DNA from: Oscillospiraceae bacterium
GTDB taxonomy: Bacteria > Bacillota > Clostridia > Oscillospirales > Ruminococcaceae
DNA: 64,000 bases
Direction of reading: 5' to 3'
NCBI GenBank assembly: GCA_021199355.1
Contig: JAJQIF010000009.1
Span: forward strand, 62,001-126,000
The position numbers were made by a program, and so were the translations under genes. Positions 7,706-15,125 of the stretch are shown here, in pieces; within the stretch, counting starts at the first letter, position 1; each line of letters starts with the position of its first letter. The notes beneath the pieces are model-generated. The model searched no databases. It saw only the letters and a program-made list of their open reading frames with translations, and was not told the origin of the DNA.

Positions 7706-9620
7706 ACCCAATAATCTCAATCTTCGCAAGCACGCCATACTCCACCGTCAGCGTTACCGTTCCGTAGTCGCTGTTAATGGTGATGACGCAGTCGTCGGCG
7801 AGGTTTTCGTCGGTTACCGCTACCGATGAAGTCGAGAGCTTTTCCTTGACCTCGTCGAGCGTGTCGCCGACGGCTATGCCCCTGAATTTGATGTCGAGGG
7901 GACAACCGGAGCTTGTAATCTCAATCTCGGTAACTCCGCCCGTAAACGGTGTTTCCGAAGAGAATCTGAGGTGTCCGCCGACGAACAGAACGGATGAAAT
8001 TCCGGTTCTTGTCGTGGTTCCGGTCATTGAGCCCGAATAAAGCTCGCCGAGGCGCACGGCGGATGCCTCGTCATTCAGCCATATTGTCTCACCTGCGGCG
8101 GTCAGGTCGAAGTAGCTTGTCGACGAGCCGGCGTTGATGCTGAGCGTTGCCTTGGTGTCGCTCGAGGTCTCCGTTTCTTCTTCAGAACTGCTGTTGTCGG
8201 CAAAGGTGCTGTAGCCGACCAAGCCCATGCTGTACTGAGAAATCTTCTCGAGGTCTGCGATGTTGTAGCCCTCGCCGGTCACCTTACGTCTGATATATCT
8301 CGTCAGCTCACGGGCTGATGCCTTGTGGACGTAGATTGCCGGGTTGTTAGAGGTTGTCGTGTAATACTCTTCTTCGCTTGGGAGGATTCCCATATCGGTG
8401 CTACCCGGGTTGACGTTCCCATAAACTCTGTGGTAAGCGATGTCGACGCCGTTCAGTGTGTAAGCGTCATAGATAAGCTCATCCACAACTGTTATGCACC
8501 CGTTCTCGCCAAGCATCAGGGAAACTATCAACTCGTCTCCAACCTCATAAGTCGGCATGCCTTTGACCTGATTGTCATCCGTGCCCTTAATCCAGACATA
8601 AACATCTATGTCGCAGGAAACGGAGTTCAGATAATCATAGGTGATAGTTGCACTATACAAAGTGTAGCACCCGCTTGTCGGAGCAGGAACGTCGCTTGCA
8701 TTGGGCGTGCCTGTTATCGTAATCCACACAAGGCTTACGCCGATGGTTTCCGATTCGTCTCCCATCTGGTTGTAGAGAATGTCGTAGAAGCTGGATGCTG
8801 TTCCATAATCGGTGGTTATCTCGGGAAGCGCTGAGCCTGAAGATGAGCTTGGGGGTACATAAGAATCTTCATATGGTCCATCATCCAGAGAGTCTTCAAC
8901 CGGCTCTTCATAATCGGCATCGTCTCCATCGCCATAGTCATAGGTGATGTAGCCAACGTCAGCTACAAGTGCTGAGAAGGAGCTGTAAACGGTCGCCGTG
9001 TTCGAAGCACTTGTGTTGCTTCCGCCAAGGACATAGTCCTCGGTGTTGTATTCTCCGTCGTAGTCGTCGGGAGTGTAGCTGCTTGCGGGGTTCGCGGTGA
9101 TTACGGAAGAGCTGAGTGAAGTGTCTTCAACAGGCTCTTCGACCGCTTCGTCAAATTCTTCATCCTCATATTCGACTGCAGAATCTTCGGGAATATCCAT
9201 GTCGTCAACTTCCAATTCTTCCGTGTCTTCCTCAGCCCAGTTTGTATCTTCCACGGGATCGTCTTCTGCGGTATCGTCTTCCCAATCCGTGTCCGTGTCG
9301 TACAATTCCATCATTTCCTCATTCGCGGAATCTGAGCTTCTTGTGGTTGTCGAGAAGACGCTCGACATGATGGACGCTCCGCCGACAATGGACACAGCCG
9401 CCACGACGCATGCCGCAATGGCAACGTAACGGTAGACTTTCATCTGCTTGTAGATTTTGCCCGATTTCGATTCCTGAATCTCGGGAGTTTTTTCTTCTTC
9501 AGCTTCAGTCGCCTTGTCAAGTCCCGCCTCGGCAATGCACTGTTCTTTAAGCTTCGCCTTGAAATCCTCACTGAGAGTAAGGCGGCTTAATTCACTTTTA
9601 TAGTCATCAGATAATTTCAT
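7704..9620 (-). CDS. Membrane-anchored anti-sigma-like protein with large exported domain
   Basis: About 638 residues. The cytoplasmic N-terminus (LSDDYKSELSRLTLSEDFKAKLKEQ) resembles the short sigma-binding region of clostridial anti-sigma proteins. One membrane helix (near residues 65-85, YVAIAACVVAAVSIVGG) precedes about 540 exported residues. These begin with a very acidic stretch rich in DTDWEDD, DPVEDT and EEPVED, then continue as Ser/Thr/Gly-rich beta-type sequence with no domain I recognise. The gene overlaps the end of the sigma gene by 14 bp, so the two are translationally coupled. The ATG at 9620 is preferred; a TTG at 9629 lies closer to GGAG. It is inferred to hold the ECF sigma factor until an envelope signal arrives. 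Confidence 0.72.
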   Translation of the reverse strand: MKLSDDYKSELSRLTLSEDFKAKLKEQCIAEAGLDKATEAEEEKTPEIQESKSGKIYKQMKVYRYVAIAACVVAAVSIVGGASIMSSVFSTTTRSSDSANEEMMELYDTDTDWEDDTAEDDPVEDTNWAEEDTEELEVDDMDIPEDSAVEYEDEEFDEAVEEPVEDTSLSSSVITANPASSYTPDDYDGEYNTEDYVLGGSNTSASNTATVYSSFSALVADVGYITYDYGDGDDADYEEPVEDSLDDGPYEDSYVPPSSSSGSALPEITTDYGTASSFYDILYNQMGDESETIGVSLVWITITGTPNASDVPAPTSGCYTLYSATITYDYLNSVSCDIDVYVWIKGTDDNQVKGMPTYEVGDELIVSLMLGENGCITVVDELIYDAYTLNGVDIAYHRVYGNVNPGSTDMGILPSEEEYYTTTSNNPAIYVHKASARELTRYIRRKVTGEGYNIADLEKISQYSMGLVGYSTFADNSSSEEETETSSDTKATLSINAGSSTSYFDLTAAGETIWLNDEASAVRLGELYSGSMTGTTTRTGISSVLFVGGHLRFSSETPFTGGVTEIEITSSGCPLDIKFRGIAVGDTLDEVKEKLSTSSVAVTDENLADDCVITINSDYGTVTLTVEYGVLAKIEIIG

Positions 9621-10107
9621 TATCGCCAAACTCTCCTTTCAGCATTTCGCTAAGTTTCTTTCTTCCGCGCATGAGAAGAGAAAGCACCGTGTTCTGATTG
9701 GTACCTGTAATCTCGGCAATCTCCTTGGTGGGGTACCCCTCGAAGTAGTAGAGGTAGATAGGTGTCCGGTATTTCTCCGGAAGCTCTCTCACCGCGCTTA
9801 AAACCGAACCCTCATGAGCGTATTCGTCTGTCGTGGGAATCGTCTCGGACAGCTCGACGCTCGGGTGAGTGTAGGCTTTTCTGTTGTAGTTTTTGCACAT
9901 GTTGATTGTTACCCTCAGAAGCCACGCCTTCTCGTGTTCCTCCGATTCGAAATCGGGGAGTGAGCGGCACAGCTTCAGAAATACCTCCTGCACGATATCC
10001 TCGGCATAGTGGGTATCGGATAGCGCGTGGAACGCCGTCCTGTATACCATGTCCGAATATTTATCAATCACGGAGGCTATGTAGGCATTTACATCCTTCT
10101 TAGCCAT
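9607..10107 (-). CDS. ECF-type RNA polymerase sigma factor
   Basis: This 166-residue protein has region 2 (YSDMVYRTAFHALSDTHYAEDIVQEVFLKLCRSL, then EKAWLLRVTINMCKN) and region 4 (LPEKYRTPIYLYYFEGYPTKEIAEITGTNQNTVLSLLMRGRKKL), and nothing else, as in extracytoplasmic-function sigma factors. The ATG at 10107 is chosen because AGAGGA precedes it and the family begins here. It is followed directly by a membrane anti-sigma-like gene. A 30-bp element about 90 bp upstream is repeated before two other exported-protein genes in this window, which suggests that this sigma factor drives its own promoter and theirs. Confidence 0.92.
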   Translation of the reverse strand: MAKKDVNAYIASVIDKYSDMVYRTAFHALSDTHYAEDIVQEVFLKLCRSLPDFESEEHEKAWLLRVTINMCKNYNRKAYTHPSVELSETIPTTDEYAHEGSVLSAVRELPEKYRTPIYLYYFEGYPTKEIAEITGTNQNTVLSLLMRGRKKLSEMLKGEFGDNEII

Positions 10108-10196
10108 GATTTTTCCTCTTACCGCACCTGAATTCCTGCGGCAAAGAACTCCTTTCACACATATGTAATCGCGCTCCTGAATCATACTTTCACTAC

Positions 10197-10226
10197 TAAT
10201 ACACATCAGAGCGGCGGATTATTGCA
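10197..10226 (-). promoter_or_regulatory. Putative ECF sigma promoter element, copy 1
   Basis: The 30-bp element starts TGCAATAAT and ends CTGATGTGTATTA on the minus strand. It differs from the copy at 31630-31659 at two positions and from that at 47554-47583 at four. It sits upstream of the sigma gene. The 340 bp between the sigma and argC-like starts otherwise hold only AT-rich sequence and the argC-like promoter. Confidence 0.7.
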
Positions 10227-10380
10227 TCCATACAAAATATTTTATCAGAAATTTTCGAAAAGTAAACCCATTTTCTTCGAATAGCCGAGATTTTTTCTTC
10301 TAAAAGCAGTTTTAATACGCGAATATCGCCGCGAATTTCGCAAAAAACGGTGAAATTAAAACTTTTTTCGCCCTATAGTA

Positions 10381-10409
10381 TTGACAAAATCCAAAAAATA
10401 TGAGATGAT
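10381..10409 (+). promoter_or_regulatory. Sigma-A promoter of the argC-like gene
   Basis: TTGACA (10381-10386), a 17-bp spacer and GATGAT (10404-10409). The -35 box is consensus and the -10 box matches four of six bases. Confidence 0.55.
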
Positions 10410-10438
10410 GTTCATGTGTATCTCAAAATCCGAGGGAT

Positions 10439-11392
10439 GTGAAACTTTTGAATAAAGTTTTAATCGACGGGCACTATGGTGCCGTAAGTCTTAATATAAA
10501 TGCAATGCTGAGCGGCAGGGACGACCTCGAAGTAATCCACCTTGAGGACAGAACCAAGTTCACCGAGGAGCAGAGGCTGAATCTTCTGAACACTGCGGAT
10601 ATAGTCATCCTCTGCCAGTCCACGAAAACCGTAACCGAAACGGTGCCTCTCATTCAGAATCCCACAACCAAGGTGCTTGACACGTCAAATGCCTACAGAT
10701 TGTCGCCCCAGTGGGCATACGGTCTGCCGGAGCTTTCGCCCGACCACCGCAAAAAGATATCTCAGTCCCGCTATACAGCCCTTCCAAACCCGATGGCGAC
10801 CGGTGCGGCTTTGCTTCTTGCGCCCCTTGTCAAGGCAAAAATCATGCCGCCATATCATCCTCTGATGATAAATTCCGTCATCGGCTATACCAACGGCGGC
10901 TCTAATATGATAGCTATGTACGAGAGCTCAAGCCGTCCCTATGGCTTCTCTTCGGCTCGCATGTATGCCCTTGAGCAGACGATGATGCTTCAGAAGGAGC
11001 TTATGCACGCCTGCGGACTTTCCTATAAGCCCGCAATCAGCCCGATTATCGACGACTACCCGAGCGGAGCGCTTATAACCGTGCCCCTTCACCTGAGAAC
11101 CCTCGCCAAGCGCCTCCATTCAAGACAAATCTGGGACTACATCTCAAGAGCCTACGAGCACGAGCCGCTCATTGACGTCATGAACTTTGAGACCTCGATT
11201 CAGGATCTGGATGGATTCCTTGAAGCAAACGGCATGGCGGGCTCGAACAAGATGCAGATTTTCGTCTTCGGCGACAACGACATCTGTCTTCTGGCGGCGA
11301 GATATGACAACCTCGGCAAGGGCGGAGCCGGCGCCGCAGTCCAATGTATGAATTTAATGTTAGGTCTTGATGAATTAACAGGAGTGCTATAA
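10439..11392 (+). CDS. ArgC type 2-like protein lacking catalytic Cys and His
   Basis: This 317-residue protein has the fold of short (type 2) N-acetyl-gamma-glutamyl-phosphate reductase: KVLIDGHYG at the start, VLDTSNAYRL with WAYGLPEL, GYTNGGSNMIA, VPLHL, and the diagnostic NLGKGGAGAAVQCMNLMLGL end. The active-site segment, normally NPGCYPTG, reads LPNPMATG, which puts Pro118 where the thiol nucleophile should be. The region that normally supplies the catalytic histidine (KHxPE) reads LQKELM. It therefore probably cannot reduce the acyl phosphate. No other arginine genes lie nearby; hflX follows by 10 bp. GTG at 10439 is very close to GAGGG, and TTG at 10448 is an equally plausible start matching the family N-terminus better. 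Confidence 0.8.
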   Translation: MKLLNKVLIDGHYGAVSLNINAMLSGRDDLEVIHLEDRTKFTEEQRLNLLNTADIVILCQSTKTVTETVPLIQNPTTKVLDTSNAYRLSPQWAYGLPELSPDHRKKISQSRYTALPNPMATGAALLLAPLVKAKIMPPYHPLMINSVIGYTNGGSNMIAMYESSSRPYGFSSARMYALEQTMMLQKELMHACGLSYKPAISPIIDDYPSGALITVPLHLRTLAKRLHSRQIWDYISRAYEHEPLIDVMNFETSIQDLDGFLEANGMAGSNKMQIFVFGDNDICLLAARYDNLGKGGAGAAVQCMNLMLGLDELTGVL

Positions 11393-11402
11393 AACAAGTT
11401 TT

Positions 11403-12641
11403 ATGATAGAAAACAATCAGGAAAAACCAAGAGTAATACTCGTATCTGTCGATACGAACGAATTTGACGCAGAGCGCAGTATGGAAGAGCTCTGCGCTCT
11501 TTGTGATACCGCTGGAGCGGAGGTCGTCGCGACCGTTATCCAGAAAAGACCGTCTATAGAAGGCGCAACCTGCATAGGCTCGGGAAGACTTGCGGAGTTT
11601 GCCGAGCAGTGCGAAGCTCTCGAGATAGACCAGCTTATTTTTGACCGTGAACTGACGGCAACGCAGATCCGAAACATCGAAGATGCAACCGACACGTTCA
11701 CCATTGACCGCACAATGCTTATTCTCGACATCTTCGCCCAGCGTGCCACCACCCGCGAGGGCAAGCTGCAGGTTGAGCTTGCGCAGAACAAGTACCGCCT
11801 GACAAGGCTTGCTGGAATGGGCATAAAGCTCTCCCGTCTCGGCGGAGGAATCGGCACCCGTGGTCCCGGTGAAACCAAGTTAGAGACCGACCGCCGCCAT
11901 ATCCGTTCCCGAATCTCGGCTCTCGAAAAAGACCTGAAAGAGGTCGAACAGCGTCGCGACATCACCCGCAAGCGCCGCAAGAAGGACGGTGTTCTCACCG
12001 CCGCCATCGTCGGCTACACCAACGCCGGCAAGTCGACGCTTCTGAATGCCCTGACCGATGCCGGAGTCCTCTCGGAAGACAAGCTTTTCGCCACCCTCGA
12101 GACGACCTCCCGGGCAATACTCTTGCCCGACGGCAGGAGCGTGACCCTTATAGACACTGTCGGGCTCATTTCGAGGCTCTCTCATCAGCTCGTCGAAGCC
12201 TTCAAGTCGACCCTCGAAGAAGCCGCCAGTGCCGACCTGCTCATACATCTTATAGACGCCTCGAGCGAGTATTACGAGGAAGAAAAGCATGTTACAGAAG
12301 AATTGTTGCACGACCTCGGCTGTGACGGAATCCCGACCCTGACGGTGCTTAACAAGTGCGATTTGATTCCCGAAATATCCGTCGCCGACGATTCAATCAT
12401 CCGGATTTCGGCGAAAAACGCCACGGGCTTGGATTCTCTTCTTGACGGCATCGCAAAAGCCCTGCCCGAAACGGCAAGACGGATGAACCTTCTTCTCCCA
12501 TACACCGAAGCCGGACTTCTATCGGAGATAAGAAAAGACGGCACCGTCTATTCGGAGGAATACACCCCCGAGGGCATAAAAGCCGATGTGCTTGTGGATA
12601 TCAAGCTATGTAATATTGCAGAAAACTATAGAGTGGATTAA
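11403..12641 (+). CDS. hflX: GTPase HflX
   Basis: This 412-residue protein has the HflX N-terminal domain with IGSGRLAEFAE, a basic coiled-coil linker (about 165-195) and a G domain with G1 GYTNAGKS (204-211), FATLETTSR as G2, DTVGLI as G3 and NKCD as G4. The RLGGGIGTRGPGETKLETDRR motif region before the linker is diagnostic. HflX binds 50S or 70S ribosomes and splits stalled or hibernating ribosomes using GTP. It lies 10 bp after the argC-like gene and shares its promoter. The Shine-Dalgarno sequence is weak, suggesting coupled translation. Its TAA stop is the first base triplet of a repeat/terminator element. Confidence 0.95.
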   Translation: MIENNQEKPRVILVSVDTNEFDAERSMEELCALCDTAGAEVVATVIQKRPSIEGATCIGSGRLAEFAEQCEALEIDQLIFDRELTATQIRNIEDATDTFTIDRTMLILDIFAQRATTREGKLQVELAQNKYRLTRLAGMGIKLSRLGGGIGTRGPGETKLETDRRHIRSRISALEKDLKEVEQRRDITRKRRKKDGVLTAAIVGYTNAGKSTLLNALTDAGVLSEDKLFATLETTSRAILLPDGRSVTLIDTVGLISRLSHQLVEAFKSTLEEAASADLLIHLIDASSEYYEEEKHVTEELLHDLGCDGIPTLTVLNKCDLIPEISVADDSIIRISAKNATGLDSLLDGIAKALPETARRMNLLLPYTEAGLLSEIRKDGTVYSEEYTPEGIKADVLVDIKLCNIAENYRVD

Positions 12642-12689
12642 CCCCCTCAGTCTGCCCTTCGGGCATCCAGCTCCCCTTTCAGGGGAGCC
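12640..12689 (+). repeat. Two-hairpin repeat / terminator module, copy 2
   Basis: The element begins at the hflX stop (TAACCCCCTCAG). It has a variable hairpin (TGCCC/GGGCA) and the fixed hairpin GCTCCCC/GGGGAGC followed by CTTTTTGC, so it works as the hflX terminator. The architecture is the same as at 7656-7705. Confidence 0.8.
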
Positions 12690-12726
12690 TTTTTGCATTC
12701 GTACAAACTTTTGATAGAACACAAAT

Positions 12727-12770
12727 AGCCTCCCCTGAAAGGGGAGGTGGCACGAAGTGCCGGAGGGGTT
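12727..12770 (-). repeat. Two-hairpin repeat module, copy 3 (inverted to copy 2)
   Basis: CCTCCCC/GGGGAGG is followed by the variable hairpin GGCAC/GTGCC and GGAGGGGTT. It is in opposite orientation to copy 2, 37 bp away, making a tail-to-tail pair between hflX and the next gene. This copy abuts no stop codon and has only a weak T run. Confidence 0.75.
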
Positions 12771-12831
12771 TCCGTGCATATTTCGGAATTTCCTGCTTAA
12801 CATATTACCAAAACCTGAAAGGAACTATGTT

Positions 12832-14979
12832 ATGCAGATTATTATACTTGCGGGAGGAGAGGGGACGCGTCTCCGACCGCTGACTTTCGATACTCCGAAG
12901 CCCCTCGTGCGTGTTCTTGGAATCCCGGCAGTCGAGCGTTTGACGGCGCTTCTCTTCCGAAGCGGCTTCAAGGAAGCGACAATCGCCGACTTCTATCTTG
13001 CCGATAAGTTAGAGGAAACCCTTGGCAACTTTTCGAACGGCATCAAGCTGAATTACGTCCGTGAAGACGTGCCGCTCGGCACAGCCGGCTGTGTCCGAAA
13101 GGCGTGGAACGGCGACGATGTGATGGTTCTGAGCGGCGACGGTGTCTGTGAGTTCAACCTTCCGAAAATCGTCGACTTTCACGAGCGAAACGACGCCGAC
13201 GTGACCATCGTCTCCCACGAGGTCAGCGACCCTCGGGAATACGGTCTCGTCACTTCTGATCCGATCGGCAGAGTTATCGGCTTCTCCGAAAAGCCCGCCT
13301 ATGACTCATGTCTGACAGACCTCGCCAATACGGGAGCATATATCATCTCAAAAGATATAATCTCCCGAATCCCCGAAAGCGAGAAAGTCGACTTTGCTTC
13401 GGATGTTTTCCCTGAAGTCTTGGCATCGGGCGGCAGGATTTTCACCATACCCGAAACCGGAATCTGGTTCGACATCGGCGATATCTCCTCACTTCTCACA
13501 TGCCAGACGGTGCTTCTTGACGAGGAAGACAAAGATTATCTCATATTCGAGGGTGCATCGGTCGGTCAGGGGACGACTCTGTCCGGCGGAAGCGTAATCG
13601 AGCAGGGTGCAACTGTCGGTCGTAACTGCCGAATCCAGTCCTCTTTCGTCATGAACGGCTCCTCGATGGGCGACGGCTGTGAGCTTAATAAGTGCGTCAT
13701 CTGCGAGGACGTGACAATCGGCAGGGGAGTGCGCTTCGGCGAGCTCTCGGCGGTCGGAAGCGGAAGCGTGATCGGTTCGGCTGTGACGATAGACCCGGGC
13801 GTGAAGATAGCTCCGAATTCAAAAATCCCCGCAGGAATCAGGGTAAGGCGGGACGTGTCGCCCTCCGGCTATAAGCTCCTTGAGATGGGCGAGGGCGGTC
13901 GTGCTGACGGAATAGAGCTCACGACCGAAAATCTCCTGTTCCTGGGCAAAGCTATTGCCAGAGCATTCAATCAAGAGAGCATCACAGTCGGGTATTCAAG
14001 CGACAGCGGAAGCATGTTTGAGGCGCTGTCTTTGGGGCTTCGCTCCTGCGGCACGGTGGTGTACTATCTTAATAATGCCGCCTTCGGCGAGACTGTTTTC
14101 GCGGCAAGAAGGCTGAAAACCCGATATTGCGCCTATATTTCGGGCGGCACCGTCCGTATTTTCCGAAGCGGCAACTGTGAGCTTGCCCGTTCCGAGGAGC
14201 GAAAGCTCTGCGAAAAGTATAATCGAGGCGAGCTTGGCGACTCAGCAATCGCTCCCGAAATCAACGCCGATGCCGAGAGGAAGCTATATTTAAATGTACT
14301 TCGTGACACACTCCCGAAGCATTTTGCCGGAAGCGTTCAGATTTCTTCAAAAGATCCTCGTGAAAAAGAGATTTTCGCGGAAGCCGTGCAGAATCTCGAT
14401 TGGCATGACTGCGAAAAGCTCAGATTCACGACAGGCAAAAGCATAGAAGATACCGTCTGTGAATTCCCGAGCGGAAAGCTGACCTATGAGCAGTTGCTTC
14501 TTTTGTCCTGCCGTTCGCATTATTTCGACGGCAAAAACGTCGTCCTTCCAGAGCGGGTACCTCTTGTCTGCGACGAGTATGCAAAACAATCTGATTGCGA
14601 GGTATTCAGGATATCTCCGCCCGACGATGGCGAGCTTTCGCTTTTCTCTCTGGACCCACTATTCTTGGTAGCCGAGACGGTTGGATATCTTGCCAAAAGA
14701 GAGATTTCTGCTTCTGTTGCACTCTCCGAGCTCCCGGATATCTGTTACTACCGCAGAACCGCCCGATTGGGCAGGGGACTGCCGAAGCTGTTGCACCGTG
14801 AATTTGCCGAAAACCGTCACGGCTCGGACATCATCGTCGAATCCTCCGGCGCAAGGGCATATGTCCGACCCCTGAAAAGCGGCAAAGAGCTCCGGATGTA
14901 TGTCGAATCGGTGTCACAGGAGGCGGCGACGGCAATTTGTGATGATATAATATCGCGACTTCGGGCACATCAATCTTGA
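12832..14979 (+). CDS. Sugar-1-phosphate nucleotidyltransferase fused to degenerate phosphomannomutase-like domain
   Basis: About 715 residues. Residues 1-230 form a nucleotidyltransferase domain (ILAGGEGTRLRPLTFDTPKPLVRVLG, LSGDGV, WFDIGD). Residues about 245-365 are left-handed beta-helix hexapeptide repeats. The remainder aligns with phosphohexomutases, as in ManC-PMM fusions of Firmicutes and cyanobacteria. In that part neither the TASHNP phosphoserine loop nor the DGDADR metal site is visible, so mutase activity is doubtful and a regulatory role is inferred. The nucleotide and sugar specificity (probably mannose-1-phosphate/GDP or glucose-1-phosphate) cannot be decided. The ATG at 12832 follows AAAGGA; the upstream open frame is non-coding repeat. 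Confidence 0.82.
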   Translation: MQIIILAGGEGTRLRPLTFDTPKPLVRVLGIPAVERLTALLFRSGFKEATIADFYLADKLEETLGNFSNGIKLNYVREDVPLGTAGCVRKAWNGDDVMVLSGDGVCEFNLPKIVDFHERNDADVTIVSHEVSDPREYGLVTSDPIGRVIGFSEKPAYDSCLTDLANTGAYIISKDIISRIPESEKVDFASDVFPEVLASGGRIFTIPETGIWFDIGDISSLLTCQTVLLDEEDKDYLIFEGASVGQGTTLSGGSVIEQGATVGRNCRIQSSFVMNGSSMGDGCELNKCVICEDVTIGRGVRFGELSAVGSGSVIGSAVTIDPGVKIAPNSKIPAGIRVRRDVSPSGYKLLEMGEGGRADGIELTTENLLFLGKAIARAFNQESITVGYSSDSGSMFEALSLGLRSCGTVVYYLNNAAFGETVFAARRLKTRYCAYISGGTVRIFRSGNCELARSEERKLCEKYNRGELGDSAIAPEINADAERKLYLNVLRDTLPKHFAGSVQISSKDPREKEIFAEAVQNLDWHDCEKLRFTTGKSIEDTVCEFPSGKLTYEQLLLLSCRSHYFDGKNVVLPERVPLVCDEYAKQSDCEVFRISPPDDGELSLFSLDPLFLVAETVGYLAKREISASVALSELPDICYYRRTARLGRGLPKLLHREFAENRHGSDIIVESSGARAYVRPLKSGKELRMYVESVSQEAATAICDDIISRLRAHQS

Positions 14980-15004
14980 CATTTACGAAGATTTGTAGTA
15001 TTAT
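14976..15004 (+). promoter_or_regulatory. Strong sigma-A promoter of RNase J gene
   Basis: TTGACA (14976-14981), a 17-bp spacer and TATTAT (14999-15004). The TGA stop of the preceding gene lies inside the -35 box. A leader of about 115 bases follows. Confidence 0.8.
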
Positions 15005-15043
15005 ATCAGATATATTTGTATTTTCATCATGGAATCTTATGCG

Positions 15044-15072
15044 CGGGCGAGGCGATGCTGAGCCGAAACCCG
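15044..15072 (+). promoter_or_regulatory. Hairpin in the RNase J 5' leader
   Basis: CGGG...GGC pairs with GCC...CCCG in the leader between the promoter and the RNase J start. It may be a self-cleavage or stability element. No known riboswitch class was matched. Confidence 0.35.
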
Positions 15073-15125
15073 TGTTACATATTAAATATAACCTTAAAAT
15101 AAAAATTTTTTGAGAAAGGAAATTC

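Noticed and set aside
9097..9429. Ser/Thr-rich open frame on the plus strand
   Set aside because: It is the antisense of the acidic Glu/Asp-rich linker of the anti-sigma-like gene; no ribosome binding site and no family.
15040..15080. Possible TPP riboswitch (CTGAG and ACCCG present)
   Set aside because: The rest of the thi-box core is absent and the downstream gene is RNase J, not a thiamine gene.
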